This document shows positions 25,636-33,907 of a stretch of 64,000 nt of DNA, piece by piece. How positions within the stretch are numbered: position 1 is the first letter of the stretch; each line of letters opens with the position of its first letter. The DNA comes from Rubricoccus marinus (GTDB lineage: Bacteria > Bacteroidota > Rhodothermia > Rhodothermales > Rubricoccaceae). The stretch spans positions 3,235,119 to 3,299,118 of the forward strand of contig NZ_MQWB01000001.1 of NCBI RefSeq assembly GCF_002257665.1. Reading direction: 5' to 3'. The notes beneath the pieces were generated by a model. The model was not told where the DNA came from. It saw only the letters and a list, made by a program, of their open reading frames with translations, and did not search any database. Made by a program: the position numbers and the translations under genes.

Positions 25636-26817
25636 CTAGTCGCGCCGGATGGCCTCTACCGGGCTCAGGCGCGAGGCGCGCCACGCCGGGTACGTGCCGA
25701 ACACGAGTCCGACGAGGACCGCGACCGCCGCGACGACGAGCAGGCTGCCTAGCGAGAACCCAGCGCGGAACGGCATGTCGTCCGCGAGGCTGCGGATAAT
25801 GGGCACGGCCGTGAACACGATCCCGAGCCCCGCCAGAAGACCGACCGCGCTCCCCGCCGCCGAGACCATGACGGCCTCGGCGAGGAACTGCGCCACGATG
25901 TCGCGCCGGCGCGCGCCTGTCGCCTTGCGGATGCCGATCTCCTGCGTGCGCTCCGTCACGGTCATCAGCAGCACATTCATCACGCCCACGCCGCCGACGA
26001 CGACCGAGATGCCGGTAATGAACCCCATTACGAGCTTGAAGATGAGCATCCCCTTGGCGAGTTGCTCGGTCCGCATTTCGTCCGTCGCGATGGTGAAGCC
26101 CTCGGCGCCCTGCGGGAACTGCTCGTCCAGCCATGCGCGCACGCGGTCCGTGGTCTCGCTCACGTTCTCGGCCTGCGCCACGTGCAGGACCAGCGTAGAC
26201 GCCTCTGGCGCCGCGAGCGCCCACGCCCCGTACACCGCCGGCGTCTCTTCATCCCTCACGCCGACGATCTCGGCCTCCTGTCCACCGACCGAGAAGCGTT
26301 GCCCGAGCGCCGCCTCCGCGCCGCCCAATCGCTCCGCCAGAGGCGCGCTCACGACGACGGCGTTGGAGTCCTCCGCCGTCAGCGACCGGCCCGCTGCGAG
26401 CTCTACCTCTGCCAACTCCCAGATCAGCGGCTGAGCCACGTGGAGCCGGGCCGCGGTGCGGAGCGTGTCCTGCTCCACGAGGACCGACCGGCTCTGGCGC
26501 AACCCGCCGCGCACATCGGGCCCGAGGTGCGCCACGAGCGCGGCCACCTCGGCGTCACCGAACACGACGGCGCTGTCGCGGCGGATCGCGACGCCGTCTA
26601 CCATCTCGTACTCCCGCGCGTCCACGTACATGCTTTGGAGGTCCGTCGTGGACGAGATCTGCTCGCGCGCGAACTCCTCCAGGCCGTCCGCGAGCGAGAG
26701 GATCGCCACGAGGGACGCCACGCCGATCACGAGCCCGAGCGTGGACAGAAACGTTTGGAGCGGGTGCTGGAGCAGCGTGCGCCACGCGAGCGCGGTCAGC
26801 GAGAGCAGTCGGGACAT
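25636..26817 (-). CDS. MacB-like ABC transporter permease
   Basis: A 393-residue protein with the MacB/FtsX topology: one N-terminal helix (F-L-S-T-L-G-L-V-I-G-V-A-S-L-V-A-I-L-S-L), a periplasmic domain of about 200 residues, and three C-terminal helices. The conserved cytosolic loop V-T-E-R-T-Q-E-I-G-I-R-K-A-T-G-A and the ending A-W-R-A-S-R-L-S-P-V-E-A-I-R are diagnostic. Such permeases act with a MacB-type ATPase in mechanotransmission or export, but no ATPase gene is adjacent. The ATG at 26817 precedes the first helix; the open frame extends upstream antisense to the peptidase gene. Confidence 0.9.
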   Translation of the reverse strand: MSRLLSLTALAWRTLLQHPLQTFLSTLGLVIGVASLVAILSLADGLEEFAREQISSTTDLQSMYVDAREYEMVDGVAIRRDSAVVFGDAEVAALVAHLGPDVRGGLRQSRSVLVEQDTLRTAARLHVAQPLIWELAEVELAAGRSLTAEDSNAVVVSAPLAERLGGAEAALGQRFSVGGQEAEIVGVRDEETPAVYGAWALAAPEASTLVLHVAQAENVSETTDRVRAWLDEQFPQGAEGFTIATDEMRTEQLAKGMLIFKLVMGFITGISVVVGGVGVMNVLLMTVTERTQEIGIRKATGARRRDIVAQFLAEAVMVSAAGSAVGLLAGLGIVFTAVPIIRSLADDMPFRAGFSLGSLLVVAAVAVLVGLVFGTYPAWRASRLSPVEAIRRD

Positions 26818-26865
26818 GGGCCTCTGGCGGGGGGAACGGCGGCTACGCGAGCGGCTCTGGAGAGT

Positions 26866-26873
26866 TACCCTTG
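26866..26873 (+). promoter_or_regulatory. possible -7 box of the M24 peptidase gene
   Basis: TACCCTTG differs from TAnnTTTG at one position and lies 13 bases before the ATG, which would give an almost leaderless transcript. Confidence 0.35.
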
Positions 26874-26886
26874 GCGCGAACTCGCC

Positions 26887-28257
26887 ATGCCGCTCGTGAT
26901 CCGCTTTCTCCTTGTTCTCCTCCTGCTCGCGCCTCTGGCGCCAGAGGCCTTCGCACAGGCCACCCCGCCAGAGGCGGCCCCGTCCGTGCTGCCCATGCGC
27001 GAGCGCGCCGCCGTGATGGACCGGTGGCTGGACGCTCGGCTGGAGGCCATCGTGCCCGCACTGATGCGGCGCGAGGGGATCGACATGTGGATCATCGCGG
27101 CGCGGGAGTACAACGAGGACCCGGTGATCTCCACGATGCTGCCCGCCACGTGGCTGGCCGCGCGGCGCCGCACGGTTCTGGTCTTCCACGACGACGGCGA
27201 GCGCGTAGAGCGCTTGGCCGTCGCGCGGTACGACGTGGGGCCGTTCCCACGCGCCTGGGACCCGGAAGCGCAGCCCGACCAGTGGGCGCGCGTGGCCGAG
27301 ATCGTCGCCGAGCGCGATCCGCAACGCATCGGGATCAACACGTCGGAGACGTTCGCGCTGGCGGACGGCCTGAGCGCGTCCGAGGAGCGGGCCTTGCGGG
27401 CGGCGCTGTCAGATCCGTTCCGCCAGAGGCTCGTCGGTGCGGAGAACCTCGCGGTGGGCTGGCTGGAGACGCGCACGCCGGAGGAGATGGCGACGTACCC
27501 GCACATCGTCGGCCTCGCGCGGCACATCATCCACGCCGGCCTCTCGCGCGAGGCCATCACGCCCGGCGTGACCACGACCGACGACCTCGCATGGTGGTAC
27601 CGCGACCGCGTCCGCGCGCTCGGGCTGACAACGTGGTTCCACCCCGGCGTGAGCGTGCAGCGTGCGCCAGAGGCGGCCGGGGCCTCTGGCGACCGTGCCC
27701 GCGCCGAGGGCGACTTCTCCGCCCGCCCCGACGCCAACGTGATCCAGCCCGGCGACTTGGTGTGGGTGGACTTCGGGATCTCGTACCTCGGGCTCATGAC
27801 CGATACGCAGCAGATGGCCTACGTCCTCCGCCCCGGCGAGACTGAGGCGCCCGCAGGGCTGGTTTCGGGCCTCCGCGCCGCCAACCGCGTGCAGGACCTG
27901 CTGACCGGCGCCTTCGCCAGAGGCAAGACCGGCAACGAGATCCTGGCCGACGCGCTCCAAGCCTCTGGCGCCGAGAACCTGGACGCGACGATCTACACGC
28001 ACCCTATCGGCCTCCACGGCCACGCCGCCGGGCCGACGATCGGCCTGTGGGACCAGCAGGGCGGCGTGCCCGGAAACGGCGATTACCCGCTCTATGCCAA
28101 CACGGCGCACTCCATCGAGCTCAACGTTGCGATGGCGGTCCCGGAGTGGGGCGGCCAGCGCGTCCGGTTCATGCTGGAAGAGGACGCGTTCTTCGACGGC
28201 GAGACCGTCCGCTACATCGACGGGCGGCAGGAGGCGCTGCTGCTCATCCCGCGCTAG
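26887..28257 (+). CDS. exported M24 metallopeptidase (Xaa-Pro aminopeptidase-like)
   Basis: A 456-residue protein with a signal peptide (residues 1-22, cleavage after A-F-A). An N-terminal creatinase-like domain is followed by the pita-bread catalytic domain from about 210. The five metal ligands can be placed: Asp in W-V-D-F-G, Asp in M-T-D-T-Q, His in H-P-I-G-L-H-G-H, Glu in S-I-E-L-N, and Glu near the end in F-M-L-E-E-D. It is probably a periplasmic prolidase/aminopeptidase. The perfect motif palindrome lies inside the signal peptide, where it is read as APLAPEA. The TAG stop shares its G with another palindrome. Confidence 0.92.
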   Translation: MPLVIRFLLVLLLLAPLAPEAFAQATPPEAAPSVLPMRERAAVMDRWLDARLEAIVPALMRREGIDMWIIAAREYNEDPVISTMLPATWLAARRRTVLVFHDDGERVERLAVARYDVGPFPRAWDPEAQPDQWARVAEIVAERDPQRIGINTSETFALADGLSASEERALRAALSDPFRQRLVGAENLAVGWLETRTPEEMATYPHIVGLARHIIHAGLSREAITPGVTTTDDLAWWYRDRVRALGLTTWFHPGVSVQRAPEAAGASGDRARAEGDFSARPDANVIQPGDLVWVDFGISYLGLMTDTQQMAYVLRPGETEAPAGLVSGLRAANRVQDLLTGAFARGKTGNEILADALQASGAENLDATIYTHPIGLHGHAAGPTIGLWDQQGGVPGNGDYPLYANTAHSIELNVAMAVPEWGGQRVRFMLEEDAFFDGETVRYIDGRQEALLLIPR

Positions 28258-28274
28258 CCTCTGGCGCCAGAGGC
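28257..28274. repeat. palindrome at convergent junction, overlapping a stop codon
   Basis: GCCTCTGGCGCCAGAGGC. Its first G completes the TAG stop of the peptidase gene, and its end lies one base from the stop of the convergent copper chaperone gene. Confidence 0.95.
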
Positions 28275-28275
28275 G

Positions 28276-28779
28276 CTACATCGCCTCGCGCACGCGGTCC
28301 AGCGTAACGACGGGCACGCGGACCTGCACGGCGCCGGCGCGGGCGAAGACCGCCTCCATCTCCAGCGTATCGCCCACGGCGAGCTCGTCCGCGAGGCCGA
28401 GCAACATCACGTGGTAGCCGCCGGGCGCGAGACGCACGGTTTCCCCGACGCCGACCGGAATGCCGCTCTCGACGAGGCGCATCCCGCGCAGGCCGTCCCC
28501 GGCGTCGTACGTCTCGTGGACCTCCACACGCTCGGCGATGGTGGAGCGCGCATCGACAAGCGTATCGGGCATGGCGCCTCCTGTGAGCGTCATGAACACA
28601 CCTCCGGTCCCGCCGGCAGGCGTGGCGGTCACAAAGGGGTCCGAGACCGAGACGGACCCGGAGGCCACGGCGCCAGAGGCCTCTGGCGTCGCATCAGTGG
28701 ACGGGGCGGGCTCGGGCGTCTCGGTCTGGCAGGCGCTCAGCGCGAGGGCGAGCGTGAGCGCGAAAAGTGAGCGGGTCAT
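28276..28779 (-). CDS. PCu(A)C periplasmic copper chaperone lipoprotein
   Basis: A 167-residue lipoprotein (L-A-L-S-A-C, Cys17) with an acidic Pro/Ala linker and one DUF461/PCuAC domain. The copper ligands fit the family pattern: V-E-V-H-E-T, then M-R-L-V-E about a dozen residues later, and G-G-Y-H-V-M-L-L-G-L. Such proteins carry Cu(I) to the CuA site of cytochrome c oxidase. It is 19 bases downstream of the SCO gene on the same strand, which supports that role. I chose the ATG at 28779 that opens the signal peptide. Confidence 0.9.
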   Translation of the reverse strand: MTRSLFALTLALALSACQTETPEPAPSTDATPEASGAVASGSVSVSDPFVTATPAGGTGGVFMTLTGGAMPDTLVDARSTIAERVEVHETYDAGDGLRGMRLVESGIPVGVGETVRLAPGGYHVMLLGLADELAVGDTLEMEAVFARAGAVQVRVPVVTLDRVREAM

Positions 28780-28798
28780 GTTGGCGGGGATCGGGGGG

Positions 28799-29398
28799 TT
28801 ATGCGCCAGCGGCCAGGAGCGCGCGGGCGTCCTCGGCAACCATTTCTGGCAGGGCGGCGCTGCCGCCGTACGTCTCCACCACGCGGCCTCTGGCGTCGAG
28901 CAGGAGCGCCTTGTCGGTGTGGCTGATGGAGTAGGTCGCCTCGCCAGAGGCGAGGGTGTCGCGGCGCGAGATTTCGTAGCGGACGCCGATGCGCTCCATC
29001 AGACTCGCGATTTCGGCCTCGCTGCCGGTGAGCAGCTTCCAGTCCGGCCCGGTGTTCCACGAGCGCGCATAGGCGTTCAGCGCCGCGGGCGTATCGCGCG
29101 AGGGGTCGAACGTGACGGTCGCGAAGCGCACGCGCGAGGTGTCGGGGCCGAGCGCCTTGCGGATGTTGTTCATGTTCGCCATCGTCATCAGGCACACGTC
29201 CGGGCAGTGCGTGTAGACGGCGGTGAGCACGACGGGCCGGCCGGCGAGATCGGCCGGGAACGCGACCGCCGAAGAGTCCTGATCGAGCAGGGCCCACGAG
29301 GCGTCGGTCAGGTCGTCCTCTGGCGCGAGGTGCTCGGGAAGCGGGTCGCCGCAGGCGGCGAGCAGGAGCGCGAGAAAGCAGAGCGCGAGGCGGTGCAT
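28799..29398 (-). CDS. SCO1/SenC family copper-dependent thioredoxin-fold lipoprotein
   Basis: A 199-residue lipoprotein (L-L-L-A-A-C, Cys16) with a thioredoxin fold. The copper site is complete: C-P-D-V-C near residue 65 and a distal histidine in S-I-S-H-T-D-K-A-L-L-L-D. SCO proteins help build the CuA centre of cytochrome c oxidase, and pairing with the PCu(A)C gene points to the same task. It follows argE by 80 bases on the same strand, probably as a separate unit. Confidence 0.93.
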   Translation of the reverse strand: MHRLALCFLALLLAACGDPLPEHLAPEDDLTDASWALLDQDSSAVAFPADLAGRPVVLTAVYTHCPDVCLMTMANMNNIRKALGPDTSRVRFATVTFDPSRDTPAALNAYARSWNTGPDWKLLTGSEAEIASLMERIGVRYEISRRDTLASGEATYSISHTDKALLLDARGRVVETYGGSAALPEMVAEDARALLAAGA

Positions 29399-29478
29399 GG
29401 GGACCGGAAGAGGGGTTGCGGGACAACCGCGGCGCCAGAGGTGAGTTTCGCGCGGAGACACAGGGCGGACCTCTGGCG

Positions 29479-30570
29479 TCACGAGAAGTAGGACTCGGCG
29501 ATCGCGCGGTAGACGGCGACAGCGCGGACGATCTCGGCCTGCGGCACGTGCTCCTGCGGCGTGTGCGAGAGGCGGCTGTCGCCCGGCCCGATCTTGACCG
29601 CGGGCACGTCGGCGAGGAACACCCAGTCCGAGGCGGTCGGGCTGCCGAAAGGCTCGGCGTCCATGCCGAGTGCGCGTAGCGCGTCGCCAGAGGCGCGGGC
29701 AATCCTGGCCTCTGGCGAGGTGGCACACGGCACGAGGCGCGCGGAGTGGATCGCGACCTCGCTTTCGAGGTGCTCGGCGATCTCCTCGGCCATCTGCGGG
29801 TGCGAGGCGCCGGGCGTGGAGCGGACGTCGAGCCAGAACGTGGCCTCGTCCGGGACGACGTTGCGGGGGCCTCCGCCAGAGGCCACGGTCGCGGTCACGG
29901 TCGGGCGGCCAAGGAACGGGTCGTCGGCGCCGATCTCCATCTCGCTTACGCGCAAGAGGTCGCGCGCCATGACCGTCAGGGCATTGACGCCGAGGTGCGC
30001 GCGCGCGGCGTGGGCCGTCCGGCCTCTGGCGGTGCAGCGGAGCACGAGCAGGCCCTTTTGCGCCAAGCACGGCCGCAGGTCGGTCGGCTCGCCGACGAGC
30101 GCGGCGCTGGGCGTCGGGAACGTGGGCGCCTCGCGGCGGAGGTAGTCCAGCCCGTTCTCATCGGAGCCGACTTCCTCGCACGCGGTCAGGGCGACGACGA
30201 GCCGTCCTGCCTCTGGCGTCCAGCCGCTCGCGGCGAGATCCAAGAGCGCGGCGAGCATCGCGGCGCCAGAGGCCTTCGCGTCGACCGCGCCTCTGGCGTA
30301 GACGTTTCCGCCGCGGACGGTCGGCGTGAACGGGTCGAACGGGTGGCCGTCGCTCGGCGGGACCACGTCGAGGTGCGAGGCGAGGATGAGCACATCGTCA
30401 CCGTCTCCCAGCGTGAACCAGACGTTGTGCTCGCTGCGCTCGACGCACACGCCAGAGGCCGCGCCGTGCTCTCTCGCGAAGGCCTCGACGAAGTCGGCGG
30501 CGTCGCCCTCGTCGCGGCTGATGGACGGGATGGCGACGAGGTCGTGGTGGAGCCTTAGAACGTCGGTCAT
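29479..30570 (-). CDS. argE: M20 deacylase of the arginine operon (acetylornithine/acetylcitrulline deacetylase)
   Basis: A 363-residue zinc hydrolase of the M20 family. Metal ligands are seen in S-H-L-D-V-V-P, G-A-V-D-A-K-A-S-G-A, A-C-E-E-V-G-S and the distal G-D-S-R-L-S-H-T-P-Q-E-H. Since the operon encodes an acylornithine-type carbamoyltransferase, the likely substrate is an N-acylcitrulline rather than N-acetylornithine, as in Xanthomonas. The ATG overlaps the argB stop by four bases. It is the last arg gene of the operon. Confidence 0.9.
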   Translation of the reverse strand: MTDVLRLHHDLVAIPSISRDEGDAADFVEAFAREHGAASGVCVERSEHNVWFTLGDGDDVLILASHLDVVPPSDGHPFDPFTPTVRGGNVYARGAVDAKASGAAMLAALLDLAASGWTPEAGRLVVALTACEEVGSDENGLDYLRREAPTFPTPSAALVGEPTDLRPCLAQKGLLVLRCTARGRTAHAARAHLGVNALTVMARDLLRVSEMEIGADDPFLGRPTVTATVASGGGPRNVVPDEATFWLDVRSTPGASHPQMAEEIAEHLESEVAIHSARLVPCATSPEARIARASGDALRALGMDAEPFGSPTASDWVFLADVPAVKIGPGDSRLSHTPQEHVPQAEIVRAVAVYRAIAESYFS

Positions 30571-31361
30571 GCCTCTGGCGCGATGGTGGTGCCACGGGTG
30601 GCGTCCGAGACCGCATCGGGCGATGTCACGCGGACTTCAGGCACGCCCCGGCTGAGCGCCTCGCGCGCGACTTCGAGCTTGGGCCGCATCCCGCCCGCGA
30701 TCCAGCCCGCTTCTACACCTGCCGCGATGGCCTCTGGCGTGAGGCGCGAGATCAGCGTGGACGGATCGGCCGCGTCGCGGCGGACGCCAGAGGCCTCGGC
30801 GACGAGGATCAGGCGCGCGGCGCCGAGCGCGACGGCGAGTTCGAGCGCGACGGTGTCGGCGTTGACGTTGTACAGGTCGCCCTCGCGGTCGGCGCACACG
30901 CTCGCGACGACGGGCGTAAAGCCAGCGCCGAGCAACGCCCCTAGCAGCGCAGGGTCCACGCCGACCACGTCACCGACGTGCCCGAAGTCGACGGTCTCGC
31001 CGTCGATCACGCGCGGCGGCCTCCGCACGACGCCGACCAGCCCGCCATCGGCGCCGCTGACGCCTACGGCGTTTACGCCAGAGGCCTTCGCCGAGCCCAC
31101 CAGCCGCGCGTTGACGCTCCCGCGCATGACGTACAGCGCCACGTCGAGGTCGAGGTCACTCGTCACGCGCCGCCCGGCGACGATGCGCGGCTCGTGCCCC
31201 AGCCGCCGCGCCAGGTCGGTGGCCTGTGGCCCGCCGCCGTGGACGACCACGACCGGCCCGCCGATCGTCGCGACCTCGCGCCAGAGGCTCGCGCAGGCCT
31301 CTGGCGAGGCTGCGACGGCGCCGCCGAGCTTGATGATCGTGGTTCCGAGTTCCGGGTTCAC
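30567..31361 (-). CDS. argB: acetylglutamate kinase
   Basis: A 264-residue amino-acid kinase that phosphorylates the gamma-carboxyl of N-acylglutamate. Visible are I-I-K-L-G-G near the start, V-V-V-H-G-G-G-P-Q, the G-R-R-V-T-S-D segment, N-V-N-A-D and I-A-G-G-M-R-P-K-L near the C-terminus. The start is GTG at 31361; its first codons lie inside a tract of repeated AACTCGGAAC units, so the true start may be slightly downstream. It overlaps argE by four bases. A motif pair near the start is read as SPEACASLWRE. Confidence 0.93.
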   Translation of the reverse strand: MNPELGTTIIKLGGAVAASPEACASLWREVATIGGPVVVVHGGGPQATDLARRLGHEPRIVAGRRVTSDLDLDVALYVMRGSVNARLVGSAKASGVNAVGVSGADGGLVGVVRRPPRVIDGETVDFGHVGDVVGVDPALLGALLGAGFTPVVASVCADREGDLYNVNADTVALELAVALGAARLILVAEASGVRRDAADPSTLISRLTPEAIAAGVEAGWIAGGMRPKLEVAREALSRGVPEVRVTSPDAVSDATRGTTIAPEA

Positions 31362-31376
31362 AGTTCCGAGTTGGGG
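31340..31376 (-). repeat. AACTCGGAAC tract over the argB start
   Basis: On the minus strand, units AACTCGGAAC and AACCCGGAAC recur three times across the GTG start of argB. A similar tract covers the argD start at 33717-33743. Both genes therefore begin with nearly the same residues (M-N-P-E-L-G-T and M-N-S-E-L-G-T). Confidence 0.75.
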
Positions 31377-31453
31377 CCGTAGGGGAGAGAGCCTTCAGGC
31401 GAGGCCTCTGGCGAAAAACGAGAGCGCCAGAGGCGACTCGGAAGAAGGGGCGA

Positions 31454-32467
31454 TCAGGACTCGGAACCCATCCCCCAGACCCACTCCAGAATCGCTTTCT
31501 GGGCGTGGAGGCGGTACTCGGCTTGGAGCAAGTGGATGGCGTCCTCGGACTCCAGCACCTCGGCGTCTACGACCACGCCGCGGCGGACGGGGAGGCAGTG
31601 CATAAAGTGGCCGCGGTCGGTCTGCATCATGAGGCGGTTCGTGATGCGCCAGTCGTCCATGCGCGCGAGGCGGCGGGACTCCTCCTCCTCTGGGTTGTCG
31701 TAGACGAGCGCGCCGCTCCACGCTTTGGCGTACACGATGTCGGCGCCCGCGAATGCGATGTCCTGATCGGCCGATTCGGTCACGCTGCCGCCCGAGAGCG
31801 AGGCGGTCTTTTTGGCGAGGTCCATCACGTCCGTTCCCAGCGAGAAGCCCTCGGGGCGGGCGACGACGACCTCCATCCCGAGCCTCGCCGCCATGAGCAG
31901 CGCCGAGTTGGGGACCGCCTGCGGGAGCGCCTTCGGATGCGGCGCCCACGAGAGGACGAGCTTTTTGCCACGCGGGTCGCCCAGCGTCTCCGTGATCGCC
32001 GCCGCATCGGCCAGTTCCTGGCACGGGTGCCACTTGGCCGATTCCAGGTTGACCACCGGCACGCCAGAGGCCTCCACGATCGCGCCGAGCGCGGCGTCGG
32101 ACTGGTCGGCGTCGTAGTCGGTGAGCGACGCAAACGTGCGCACGCCGATAGCATCCGCATAGCGCGCAAGGACGCCGATGGCCTCGTGTACGTGCTCCGC
32201 GGCGTCGCCGGTCATCGCGTCCTCGCCCCACGCGAGGCCCCACGTGCCCTGCCCCGGTGTGATCACGACGGGCGCGGCGCCCAAATGATGCGCGGCCAAC
32301 TCCATGCTCGCGCGGGTCCGCAGGCTCGGGTTGAGGAACAGCAGCGCGATGGATTTGCCCTTCGCGCCAGAGGTCCACTCGCGGGTGTCGCGGAAGTGGC
32401 GGGCGCGGCCGAGGCAGTGCTGCCAGACGTCGTCAGGGAGGTCGGACCAGGAGGTGAGGTTGGGCAT
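31454..32467 (-). CDS. argF': N-acyl-L-ornithine carbamoyltransferase
   Basis: A 337-residue transcarbamylase. The carbamoyl-phosphate loop is F-L-N-P-S-L-R-T-R-A-S (instead of S-T-R-T), followed by G-T-W-G-L, W-H-P-C-Q-E-L-A-D-A and H-C-L-P-V-R-R-G. These features and the extended 80s loop identify the acetyl/succinyl-ornithine class of Xanthomonas and Bacteroides rather than OTCase. The position that separates the acetyl (Glu92) from the succinyl (Pro90) type, just before E-H in that loop, is Ala here (G-D-A-A-E-H), so the acyl group cannot be decided from this residue. It lies mid-operon between argD and argB. Confidence 0.92.
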   Translation of the reverse strand: MPNLTSWSDLPDDVWQHCLGRARHFRDTREWTSGAKGKSIALLFLNPSLRTRASMELAAHHLGAAPVVITPGQGTWGLAWGEDAMTGDAAEHVHEAIGVLARYADAIGVRTFASLTDYDADQSDAALGAIVEASGVPVVNLESAKWHPCQELADAAAITETLGDPRGKKLVLSWAPHPKALPQAVPNSALLMAARLGMEVVVARPEGFSLGTDVMDLAKKTASLSGGSVTESADQDIAFAGADIVYAKAWSGALVYDNPEEEESRRLARMDDWRITNRLMMQTDRGHFMHCLPVRRGVVVDAEVLESEDAIHLLQAEYRLHAQKAILEWVWGMGSES

Positions 32468-32495
32468 GATGCGGGATTCGGGATGCGTGAGGTCG
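32468..32495 (-). repeat. short-unit tract upstream of argF'
   Basis: On the minus strand, units ACGCATCCC, GAATCCC and GCATC run into the ATG of argF'. It belongs to the class of quasi-periodic tracts seen before several starts in this operon. Confidence 0.55.
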
Positions 32496-32550
32496 GTCGG
32501 TTGAGTCGGCGGTGGCCTCTGGCGCTAGGCGCGGTCCGAGGCATCGCGCA

Positions 32551-33741
32551 TCACGACTCGTTCAGCACGGCGTCCAGCGCGTCGGCGAACGCGGCGGCGG
32601 CCGCCAGAGGCGTGGTCAGCGGCGGCATGAGGCGGAGCGTGTGGGGGTGCTTGGAGGTGCCGACCATAATGCTGTGTTCGTCGCGCAGGGCGGCGGCCAC
32701 AGGCTTCGCGGCGCGGTCGAGTTCGACGCCGAGCAGGCAGCCGCGGCCTCGGACTTCGACGACGCCAGAGGCCCCTTCGAGCCTCTTGCGGAAGGCCGCT
32801 TCGAGTTCGAGCGCGCGGTCCATCAGGTTCTCGTCGGCGATCTGGCCGAGCGCGGCGTGGACGGCTGCCATCGCGAGCATTCCACCGCCGAACGTCGTGC
32901 CCTGGTCGCCAGACTTGACCGTATCGGCCACGCGGCTGTTGACCAGCGCGGCGCCGACGGGGACGCCCGCGCCGAGGCTCTTGGCCAGCGTCACGATGTC
33001 CGGCGTCACGTCTATGTGCTCGCCGTAGGTGAACGTGCCCGTCCGCCCGACGCCGGTCTGGACCTCGTCGAATACCAGCAGCGTGCCGTGGCGGTCGCAG
33101 ATCTCGCGGAGCGCGCGGTAGTAGGCCGGGGGCGCCTCGGTGATGCCCGCCATGCTCTGGATGGGCTCCAGGATGACAGCCGCCACGTCGCCAGAGGCGA
33201 GGGCCTCGTCGACGGCGCCTTCCCAGCCGAAGGGGACGAAGGTCGTCTCGGGCAGGATCGCGCGATAGGGCTCGTGGTAGGCGTCGCCCCAGGTCGTGGC
33301 GAGCGCGCCGAGCGTGCGGCCGTGGAAGGCCTCGGTCATGGCCACGATGCGTGAGCGGCCCGTGACCGTCCGCGCGAGCTTGAGCGCGGCCTCGTTGGCC
33401 TCGGTCCCCGAGTTGCACCAGAAGACGTGCGTGAGGGCTGGGGGTGCCATGTCCACGAGCCGCTTCGACGCCTCGGCGCGGATGGGGCTGTAGACGGCGT
33501 TGGAGTAAAACAGCAGCTCGCCGGCCTGGTGGCGGATGGCCTCGACGACGCGCGGCGGGCAGTGGCCGAGCAGCGCCACGCAGTGGCCGCCATACAGGTC
33601 GAGCAGTTCGCGGCCGTCGTGCGTCCAGACGGTCGCGTTCTCGCCGCGCACGAGCGCCAGAGGCGGCTTGGCGTAGGTCGGCAGCGTGGTCGCGTCTTCG
33701 AGCGCGAGGGGGTCAAGTGCAGTTCCGAGTTCCGAGTTCAT
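32551..33741 (-). CDS. argD: acetylornithine aminotransferase
   Basis: A 396-residue class III PLP aminotransferase that makes N-acylornithine. Seen are F-W-C-N-S-G-T-E-A-N-E-A-A-L-K-L-A-R, A-F-H-G-R-T-L-G, I-L-E-P-I-Q-S, L-V-F-D-E-V-Q-T-G-V-G-R-T-G and the PLP lysine in T-L-A-K-S-L-G-A-G-V-P-V-G-A. Length is normal. The first residues come from a repeat tract over the start codon. It sits between argC and argF' in the leftward arginine operon. Confidence 0.95.
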   Translation of the reverse strand: MNSELGTALDPLALEDATTLPTYAKPPLALVRGENATVWTHDGRELLDLYGGHCVALLGHCPPRVVEAIRHQAGELLFYSNAVYSPIRAEASKRLVDMAPPALTHVFWCNSGTEANEAALKLARTVTGRSRIVAMTEAFHGRTLGALATTWGDAYHEPYRAILPETTFVPFGWEGAVDEALASGDVAAVILEPIQSMAGITEAPPAYYRALREICDRHGTLLVFDEVQTGVGRTGTFTYGEHIDVTPDIVTLAKSLGAGVPVGAALVNSRVADTVKSGDQGTTFGGGMLAMAAVHAALGQIADENLMDRALELEAAFRKRLEGASGVVEVRGRGCLLGVELDRAAKPVAAALRDEHSIMVGTSKHPHTLRLMPPLTTPLAAAAAFADALDAVLNES

Positions 33742-33743
33742 GG
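33717..33743 (-). repeat. AACTCGGAACT tract over the argD start
   Basis: On the minus strand, the ATG of argD is embedded in GAACTCGGAACTCGGAACT. It resembles the tract at the argB start (31340-31376). Confidence 0.75.
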
Positions 33744-33817
33744 TGCGTTTCGCGGGCCTTGCGGCTCCGAGTTGAGATCAGCCGAGACGCCGAGGAGCAA
33801 ACAGGATTCGATCGTAG

Positions 33818-33836
33818 GGGCGTATCGCATACGCCC
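33818..33836. repeat. palindrome GGGCGTATCGCATACGCCC
   Basis: An 8-base stem with loop CGC in the argC-argD gap. Relatives occur at 34934-34991 and, with other arms, at 43686-43704. The flank ATCGTAGGGG is also partly shared with the second copy at about 34966-34975. Confidence 0.9.
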
Positions 33837-33881
33837 GCGCTGGTGACGCCCCCGCTGGTGGACCCGTGCTGGTGGGCCCGC

Positions 33882-33907
33882 GCCTCTGGCGCCAGAGGCC
33901 TCTGGCG
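33882..33907. repeat. triple motif cluster after argC
   Basis: Palindrome GCCTCTGGCGCCAGAGGC (33882-33899) plus a third overlapping copy (33899-33907) that ends at the argC stop. Possible partial terminator within the arginine operon. Confidence 0.95.
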
